DNA of 20,482 bases from an uncultured Bacilli bacterium. GTDB lineage: Bacteria > Bacillota_I > Bacilli_A > RF39 > UBA660. Of the stretch, positions 15,516-20,482 are shown piece by piece; within the stretch, counting starts at the first letter, position 1, and each line of letters opens with the position of its first letter. Below the pieces are notes generated by a model. The model saw only the letters and a program-made list of their open reading frames with translations. It had not been told where the DNA came from and ran no database searches. The stretch lies in assembly GCA_934162325.1 (NCBI GenBank), contig CAKPIH010000020.1, positions 1-20,482 of the forward strand. The letters run 5' to 3'. Made by a program: the position numbers and the translations under genes.

Positions 15516-16859
15516 GTGAAAAAAGAAGTAAATAATACAAGAAAAAAAAGAAAACTAAATTTTCAAAAAATATTTAATTTAATAAGTGCTATGTTTATCT
15601 TAGCCTGCTGTATATTCTATGGAACAAGATTCCTAAAACTATATATAGCAAACAACAAAGTAGAAAAAATAACTGTACTCGCTGACAATATCAAAGATAA
15701 CAATAAAGATAGTGAATCATTTAAACAAATAAATGAAGACTATTACTTTACTGGAGAAGTAGAAAATAACTATGTAAAATACTCTAATATATTATGGAGA
15801 ATAGTAAAAGTAAACTCTGACAAATCAGTAACCCTAGTATCAGATAATGCTTTAACATCATTAAATCCTGGTACAGGAACAACATATGAAAAAACATCCA
15901 TAAGTAAATGGTTAAATAAAGGAGAAGAAGAAAACACAGGTATTCTAGAAACAAATCTAAATAATACCTCAAAGTATCTAACATTCTCAAAAACATGTAA
16001 AGATACAGTAACCGATACTAAAAACATTACATGTAAAGATAAATTAGAAGATACTTACATAACAGCCCCATCAGTATATGACTATGTAAATACCGGTGGT
16101 AATAAAGGCTTTATGAATAATAATGAATATTTCTATTTAACCAACATAGATAAAGATAAAAATTTAATGTATATAGATGGGGCAGGTAAAACAAATAGTA
16201 CTGATGATTCAGATATCCTAGGAGTAAAAGCCATTATAACATTAAAAAATACCCTAACATTAAAAGAAGGAAATGGTACCAAAGATAACCCATATACCTT
16301 TGAAGATAAAGAAGGATTATTAGGAAGTTATGTAAAACTAGGTAATGATACATGGAGAATCTATAGTATAGAAGATAATACTGTAAAATTATCATTAGAT
16401 AACTATCTAAAAGTAAATAATAAAGAAGTTAAATATAAATATTCAAATAACGGCTACTACCACAACGATACAAAACAAGGTACCTTAGCAGAATATCTAA
16501 ATAAAACATATCTAAATACCTTAAGTTATAAAGATAAAATAAAAGAAAATAAATTTGCTAATGGCATCTATAGTAGTACCACTAACTACGATTATAGTAA
16601 AGTATTAACAACTACTGTTGATACCAAAGTATCAGTATTAAGTATTGGTAACATAATATTAAATAATAATAATACTAACTACTTCTTATCAACAGGAGTA
16701 TCAAAAGATAGTAACCTAGTATATGTAATGCAAGATGATTATAAAGTATATACCAAAGTATCCACTACTACATTAAAAATAGTTCCAACAATAGCCCTAG
16801 ATAAATCACTACTAACAAAAGGAGACGGAACAATAGAAAGTCCATACGAGGTAGAATAA
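15516..16859 (+). CDS. Membrane-anchored exported protein with two tandem WRI-type domains
   Basis: A very basic cytoplasmic start (MKKEVNNTRKKRKL), one helix (about residues 18-40), and a ~400-residue exterior part. That part consists of two copies of the same domain, about residues 86-262 and 272-447. Each opens with YVKYSNILWRIVKVNSDKSV or YVKLGNDTWRIYSIEDNTV, contains a short WLN or YLN segment (SISKWLNKG, LAEYLNKTY), and closes with a KG/EG-x-GT-x-x-x-PY segment (GTKDNPYTF, GTIESPYEVE). The WRI and surface-type build resembles the DUF6273-like exported proteins of gut Firmicutes; function is unknown. Cys161 and Cys173 in copy 1 have no counterpart in copy 2. The start is GTG: the ATGs at 15508 and 15511 hit a stop at once, and AGAAGGGATGAT serves as ribosome site. 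It is followed 1 nt later by a phosphodiester glycosidase gene. Confidence 0.85.
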   Translation: MKKEVNNTRKKRKLNFQKIFNLISAMFILACCIFYGTRFLKLYIANNKVEKITVLADNIKDNNKDSESFKQINEDYYFTGEVENNYVKYSNILWRIVKVNSDKSVTLVSDNALTSLNPGTGTTYEKTSISKWLNKGEEENTGILETNLNNTSKYLTFSKTCKDTVTDTKNITCKDKLEDTYITAPSVYDYVNTGGNKGFMNNNEYFYLTNIDKDKNLMYIDGAGKTNSTDDSDILGVKAIITLKNTLTLKEGNGTKDNPYTFEDKEGLLGSYVKLGNDTWRIYSIEDNTVKLSLDNYLKVNNKEVKYKYSNNGYYHNDTKQGTLAEYLNKTYLNTLSYKDKIKENKFANGIYSSTTNYDYSKVLTTTVDTKVSVLSIGNIILNNNNTNYFLSTGVSKDSNLVYVMQDDYKVYTKVSTTTLKIVPTIALDKSLLTKGDGTIESPYEVE

Positions 16860-16860
16860 T

Positions 16861-17889
16861 ATGAGTACAAGAAAAAAGAAAAAAATATATAAAACAACAA
16901 TTCTATTTATAATATTAGATTTATTAGCCATAACTGGCTTTGTAGTAATGTATGGTCCATGGGACAAAGTAAGAAATATGTATGTAAATACCGCTTTAAA
17001 AACCATGCACCATCAATACTTTGCCAATATCTTCTATAGTCAAAAAACAATTGATAAAATAAATAGTAGTAGTTATTTCGTAACCATAAATGAAGATGCT
17101 AAGACTGAAGATGTTATAATAAACACTAAAGAAAAATCAAAATATAAAGATAAATATGAAGAAGAACTATTTACAAGAAACAACCCAGATGACTCCTATA
17201 AAATAATAGATCTAAAAATAGGAACATCAAAAGGCTACCTAGTAGCCATCTATAAACCAGAAAAAGTAAGACTAATATCCACTAAACAATTCAATGTTGG
17301 TGGTAAAGGAGAACGAATCCTAACCATGTGTCAAAGATATGGTGGCTCAGTATGTATAAATGGTGGAGGCTTCCAAGATGAAGGTTATGGTTCTGATATA
17401 CCAATAGGTATCGTAATCCAAGATGGTGAAATAACTTGGGGTAAAGATACTGCTGATACCGCTAGAGACAATGTAATAGGTATAACAAAAGACGGCAAAT
17501 TAAAGTTAATGACTAACGCTACCGCTAATGAAGCATTAGCAGCAGGTGTAAATGACGCCATGATATTTGGCCCATTCCTAATAGTAAATGGAAAACCACT
17601 AGAAATAGTTGGAGATCCATGGGGTCAAGCACCGAGAGTAGCTATTGGACAAACAAAAGATGGAATAATCCTATTTCTAGTAGTAGATGGTGAAAACTAT
17701 ATAAATGGTGCTAGTCTGCAAGATATGGTAGATGTATTACAAAGATATGGAGCATATAATGCCGCTAATCTAGATGGCGGACAATCATCAAGTTTAGTAG
17801 TAAATAACAAATTATATAATAACCCACCTCCTGCTGCTAAAAGACAAGGCGGAAGATATGTTGTAACAGGATGGGGATTAATAGACTAA
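16861..17889 (+). CDS. Phosphodiester glycosidase family protein (NAGPA domain), membrane-anchored
   Basis: The NAGPA domain removes sugars linked through phosphodiester bonds, as in the mammalian uncovering enzyme; in bacteria it probably acts on wall or exopolysaccharide polymers. Here a basic start and one helix (about 11-30) anchor it, followed by a linker and the catalytic domain (about 115-342). Seen are VCINGGGFQ (165-171), GIVIQDGEITW, APRVAIGQTKDG (257-268), VVDGENYINGASL with DGE in place of the common DGR, and the family's best motif NLDGGQSSSL (303-312) followed by KRQGGRYVVTG. Cys157 and Cys165 are the only cysteines. The ATG follows the previous stop by 1 nt, with CGAGGTAG as ribosome site in the upstream gene, so the two are coupled and their products may work together outside the cell. 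Confidence 0.92.
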   Translation: MSTRKKKKIYKTTILFIILDLLAITGFVVMYGPWDKVRNMYVNTALKTMHHQYFANIFYSQKTIDKINSSSYFVTINEDAKTEDVIINTKEKSKYKDKYEEELFTRNNPDDSYKIIDLKIGTSKGYLVAIYKPEKVRLISTKQFNVGGKGERILTMCQRYGGSVCINGGGFQDEGYGSDIPIGIVIQDGEITWGKDTADTARDNVIGITKDGKLKLMTNATANEALAAGVNDAMIFGPFLIVNGKPLEIVGDPWGQAPRVAIGQTKDGIILFLVVDGENYINGASLQDMVDVLQRYGAYNAANLDGGQSSSLVVNNKLYNNPPPAAKRQGGRYVVTGWGLID

Positions 17890-17914
17890 AGCTTATCTAA
17901 ATATAAGCTTTTTT
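17888..17914 (+). terminator. Intrinsic terminator of the phosphodiester glycosidase gene
   Basis: A 9-bp perfect stem, AAAGCTTAT with ATAAGCTTT around CTAAAT, followed by TTTTT. The stem begins within the stop codon. Confidence 0.9.
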
Positions 17915-17916
17915 CA

Positions 17917-17945
17917 TTTACAAAACATATTACATTTGATATACT
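17917..17945 (+). promoter_or_regulatory. Promoter of the CapA-like gene
   Basis: TTTACA (17917-17922), a 17-nt spacer ending TTTGA, and TATACT (17940-17945). The ATG is only 17 nt beyond the -10, so the expected start of transcription falls close to the ribosome site, giving a very short leader. Confidence 0.65.
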
Positions 17946-17961
17946 AATAATAGGTGGTAAA

Positions 17962-19212
17962 ATGAACAAAAGAAGAAGAAAAAGAAAACTAAAAAAAAGT
18001 GTTAAAATAACCCTAGTATTATTACTAGTAATAGGACTATTATCCTATCCAACATATAAACTACTAACAAAAGAAAAAACTCCTACTAACGAAGCAAAAC
18101 CAAATACCGAAGAAAAAGCAAAGCATTATGAACTATCACTAATAGCAGTAGGAGATAACCTAATTCATTCATCAGTATACAAAGATGCAAATAAACATGC
18201 AAATTACAACGGTTATGACTTCAAACCAATGATAACCAATATCAAAGAAATAGTATCAAACTATGATATTGGCTACTACAACCAAGAAACAATCTTAGGA
18301 GGAACAGAACTAGGATTAAAAGACTATCCAACTTTCAACTCTCCATATGAAGCTGGAGATGCCATGATTGATGCGGGCTTTAATCTAGTAAGTCTAGCCA
18401 CTAATCATACCATGGATAGTGGTAAAAAAGCCGTAGAAAATTCATGTAAATACTGGAACTCAAAAGAAAACGTTTTAACCGCAGGTAGTTATTGTAGTGA
18501 AGAAGAAAGAAACGAAATAAAAATAAAAGAAAAAAATAACATAACATATACTATGTTAAATTATACATACGGAACAAATGGTATGAAAGTACCAAATGAT
18601 TACTTAGTAAATGTATGGCCTACTGATATAGATAATATTAATAATCCAGAGAAAGATACCAAATATCAAGAGTACAAGAAACAAGTAAAACAAGATGTAG
18701 AAAAAGTAAGAGACAAAGTAGATGTCCTAATCGTAGCCATGCACTGGGGTGTAGAATATACCCATAATCCAACCGAATATGAAAAAGATATGGCTTCATA
18801 CTTAGCCTCACTAGGAGTAGATCTAATAATTGGAACCCATCCTCATGTAATACAACCAGTAACATGGATAGATAATACCTTAGTAATATATTCTCTAGGT
18901 AATTTCCTATCAGCTCAATATCAAAATCAATCAACATGTACAAACTATAAATGTACAACTGGATTAATGACAAGTCTAAAAATAGAAAAAGATGTCAAAG
19001 GAAAAGAAAAAAATATAAAAATAACTAATGTAGAAAACGAATTAATATATAACTACTACAACCAATCAACATGGAGAGGATTCAAAGTAATACCATTCTC
19101 TAATCCAGAAATAAAAACATACTTACCAAGTTATAAATCCGTATATAATACCTACAAAGAGGTAGTACAAAGACTTGACAGTAATATGTATGTAAAAGAA
19201 ACAGTAGAATAA
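17962..19212 (+). CDS. CapA-like (PGA_cap) metallophosphatase-fold surface protein
   Basis: CapA proteins belong to the calcineurin-like metallophosphatase fold and are tied to poly-gamma-glutamate or other capsule polymers in bacilli; many relatives outside a cap operon have no defined substrate. A strongly basic start (MNKRRRKRKLKKSVK) and one helix (about 14-33) anchor it, a Lys/Glu/Pro linker follows, and the domain covers about 57-400. Metal-site motifs are all present: AVGDNLIHSS (Asp65, Asn66), YYNQETILGG (Asn107, Glu109), SLATNHTMDSG (Asn148, His149), VAMHWGVEYTHNPT (His261), IIGTHPHVIQPV (His293, His295), and YSLGNFLSAQ. No capB or capC synthase gene is in view. A separate promoter and AGGTGG ribosome site precede it; it ends in a terminator shared with the convergent Clp gene. 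Confidence 0.92.
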   Translation: MNKRRRKRKLKKSVKITLVLLLVIGLLSYPTYKLLTKEKTPTNEAKPNTEEKAKHYELSLIAVGDNLIHSSVYKDANKHANYNGYDFKPMITNIKEIVSNYDIGYYNQETILGGTELGLKDYPTFNSPYEAGDAMIDAGFNLVSLATNHTMDSGKKAVENSCKYWNSKENVLTAGSYCSEEERNEIKIKEKNNITYTMLNYTYGTNGMKVPNDYLVNVWPTDIDNINNPEKDTKYQEYKKQVKQDVEKVRDKVDVLIVAMHWGVEYTHNPTEYEKDMASYLASLGVDLIIGTHPHVIQPVTWIDNTLVIYSLGNFLSAQYQNQSTCTNYKCTTGLMTSLKIEKDVKGKEKNIKITNVENELIYNYYNQSTWRGFKVIPFSNPEIKTYLPSYKSVYNTYKEVVQRLDSNMYVKETVE

Positions 19213-19246
19213 AAAAGATATCACTTTAACTAGTGATATTTTTTTT
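19211..19246. terminator. Bidirectional terminator between the CapA-like and Clp genes
   Basis: ATATCACT pairs with AGTGATAT around TTAACT, flanked by six A on the left and eight T on the right, so it works on both strands. It overlaps the end of the CapA-like gene (stop at 19210-19212), and the TAA stop of the Clp gene (19226-19228) lies in the loop. Confidence 0.9.
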
Positions 19247-20482
19247 AACAATAGAATCAATATAAATATCCTTATCCCCTCTAATAACCCCATCAATAAT
19301 AAAATTCTCAATATCTTTAGAAATAATCTTATCAATTCTCCTAGCTCCAAATTCATAGAATTCACACTTATTAACGATCTCATCAATAACATTATCATTA
19401 ATATCAATATTAATATCTTTATATTTATCTCTAATATATTCAAATTTCTTTTTAATAATACATTTAATAGAAGTCTCTTCTAACCTATCAAAAACAATAA
19501 TATTATCAATCCTATTAATAAAAGCCGTATTAAAATATCCCTTCAAACTTGAAATAACACCACTATCAGTTTTCTTATTAAAACCAATGCCATTCTTCTC
19601 AAAACCAACATTTGAAGTCATAATAACAACAACATTATTAAATCTAACTTCTCTACCTTTAGAATTCTTAATTTTACCCTCTTCAAATATCTGATAAAAC
19701 AAATTAATAACATTAGGATGAGCCTTATCAATTTCATCAAGTAATAAAACACTATTAGGTTTATTTCTAATTTCTTCCAAAATATTCTTATTATCATCAT
19801 ATCCAATATATCCAGGTGAAGAACCAAGTATCTTATTAATCGCAGTACTATCACTATACTCACTCATATCCATTCTAATAAGATTATCTGCTCCTACTAA
19901 AATATTAGCATATTCTTTAGCCAACCTACTCTTACCTACACCTGAAGAACCTACAAATAAAAGAGAATAACATCTATCATTATATCCACATCTAATTCTT
20001 TTGGTTATATCCATCAAATTATCAATAGCTTTATCTTCTCCTACAATAATATCCTTAAGACTATTTTTCATATCATCAATATTACCACTATTAGAAATAA
20101 TTTCATATATAGGAACTCCTGTTCTATTACTAATAACACTAGCAATATCATCAAGTAAAATCTTATTCTTATTATTCCTACTAAGTAATTCAATATCATT
20201 TAAACGAGACATAAGTTCTGTCTCCTTTTTTCTCAAAGAATAAGCCTTATCAATGTTATTATCAATAATAAAACTATTTTTATCCTTATTTAATTTACAA
20301 ATTTCCCTTTTAATATCCCTAATCTCATTATCCGAAGTACACCCTCTAAGTCCAACTCTAGAAGCAACTTCATCTAAAATATCGATCTCTTTGTCAGGTC
20401 TATTTCTATCAAAAATATATTTCTCTGACAAATTAATAATATAATCAATCATATCATTATCAATAATAACATTATGATATCT
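19226..20482 (-). CDS. Clp ATPase (ClpC/ClpE-like AAA+ unfoldase), C-terminal part
   Basis: The frame is open to the right edge, so the 5' part is missing from the window; an internal Met at 20452 is not the start. The first visible residues (RYHNVIIDNDMIDYIINLSE, then PDKEIDILDEVAS) are the end of the first AAA+ module of Clp proteins. A short helical middle part of about 60 residues follows, then the second module: Walker A GSSGVGKS, PGYIGYDDN, Walker B SVLLLDEIDKAHP, sensor 1 VVIMTSNVG, arginine finger FINRID, and sensor 2 FGARRIDKII. The short middle domain argues against ClpB. GIGF, placed after the TSNVG strand where ClpC has its ClpP-binding loop, argues for partnership with ClpP in protein degradation. 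Which Clp class it is cannot be settled without the N-terminal half. It shares a terminator with the CapA-like gene. Confidence 0.9.
   Translation of the reverse strand, partial: RYHNVIIDNDMIDYIINLSEKYIFDRNRPDKEIDILDEVASRVGLRGCTSDNEIRDIKREICKLNKDKNSFIIDNNIDKAYSLRKKETELMSRLNDIELLSRNNKNKILLDDIASVISNRTGVPIYEIISNSGNIDDMKNSLKDIIVGEDKAIDNLMDITKRIRCGYNDRCYSLLFVGSSGVGKSRLAKEYANILVGADNLIRMDMSEYSDSTAINKILGSSPGYIGYDDNKNILEEIRNKPNSVLLLDEIDKAHPNVINLFYQIFEEGKIKNSKGREVRFNNVVVIMTSNVGFEKNGIGFNKKTDSGVISSLKGYFNTAFINRIDNIIVFDRLEETSIKCIIKKKFEYIRDKYKDINIDINDNVIDEIVNKCEFYEFGARRIDKIISKDIENFIIDGVIRGDKDIYIDSIVKKNITS

Noticed and set aside
19123..19443. Long frames opposite or within known genes, for example near 3984-4316, 15770-16027, 18638-18973 and 19123-19443
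   Set aside because: They are antisense or shifted frames of well-supported genes, have extreme Leu/Ile composition and no ribosome sites.
19226..20452. Complete single-module Clp/ClpX-like protein starting at 20452
   Set aside because: The frame stays open to the window edge, and the upstream residues continue the first AAA+ module, so the Met is internal.
1..20482. Mollicutes code with UGA as tryptophan
   Set aside because: Genes end cleanly at UGA (for example dinB and the first YitT gene) and an intact RF2 is present.
1..20482. CRISPR array, insertion sequence or integrated phage
   Set aside because: No regularly spaced repeats, transposase, integrase or terminal inverted repeats were seen; the inverted repeats present are short hairpins.

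Overview
The window comes from a strongly AT-rich, low-GC Gram-positive genome. Every recognisable gene has its closest family relatives in Firmicutes/Bacilli: ftsEX near prfB, DUF951 near ychF, YitT paralogues, pepF, a CapA-like protein and a Clp ATPase. The tandem WRI-type exported repeat protein beside a phosphodiester glycosidase, with no envelope genes typical of Gram-negatives, suggests an uncultured gut lineage of small-genome Bacilli (RF39/Mollicutes-like). That placement is an inference from gene content, not a phylogeny. UGA is a stop codon here: prfB (release factor 2) is intact and carries the classic autoregulatory in-frame UGA with +1 frameshift, so the standard bacterial code applies rather than the Mycoplasma code. 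No rRNA, tRNA, CRISPR array, transposase or prophage gene is visible.

Left part (1-4494, all minus strand): a tight operon reads, in transcription order, an AssT-like membrane-anchored beta-propeller protein lacking catalytic histidines, a DinB-type Y-family DNA polymerase, a ~642-residue unrecognised protein, and the start of tex (cut by the left edge). Gaps are 1 to 16 nt or overlaps. Its divergent partner (4706-5248, plus) is a five-helix DUF6512 membrane protein. The intervening ~210 bp is full of inverted repeats.

Middle (5299-9856, minus): ftsE-ftsX form a bicistronic unit with its own extended -10 and a terminator. Upstream lies prfB (frameshifted) followed by two overlapping YitT paralogues. 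Divergent from prfB is a small membrane-anchored protein (9975-10376, plus) with a perfect TTGACA promoter.

Right-middle (10454-15408, minus): a DUF951 protein overlaps an AbgT-family transporter, ending at a terminator. After a 283-bp spacer with paired hairpins and a locally GC-richer stretch, a second promoter drives ychF-pepF.

Right (15461-19246, plus): a three-gene set for the cell exterior: a membrane-anchored protein with two copies of a ~180-residue domain, a phosphodiester glycosidase (NAGPA family) 1 nt downstream, and after a terminator and new promoter a CapA-like metallophosphatase-fold protein. Facing it, sharing one bidirectional terminator, is the C-terminal part of a Clp ATPase (minus), open at the right edge.

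Transcription signals are unusually legible: several 17-nt-spaced promoters with TTTGA just before the -10, and compact terminators whose stems include the last codons of the gene, often with the stop codon in the loop.
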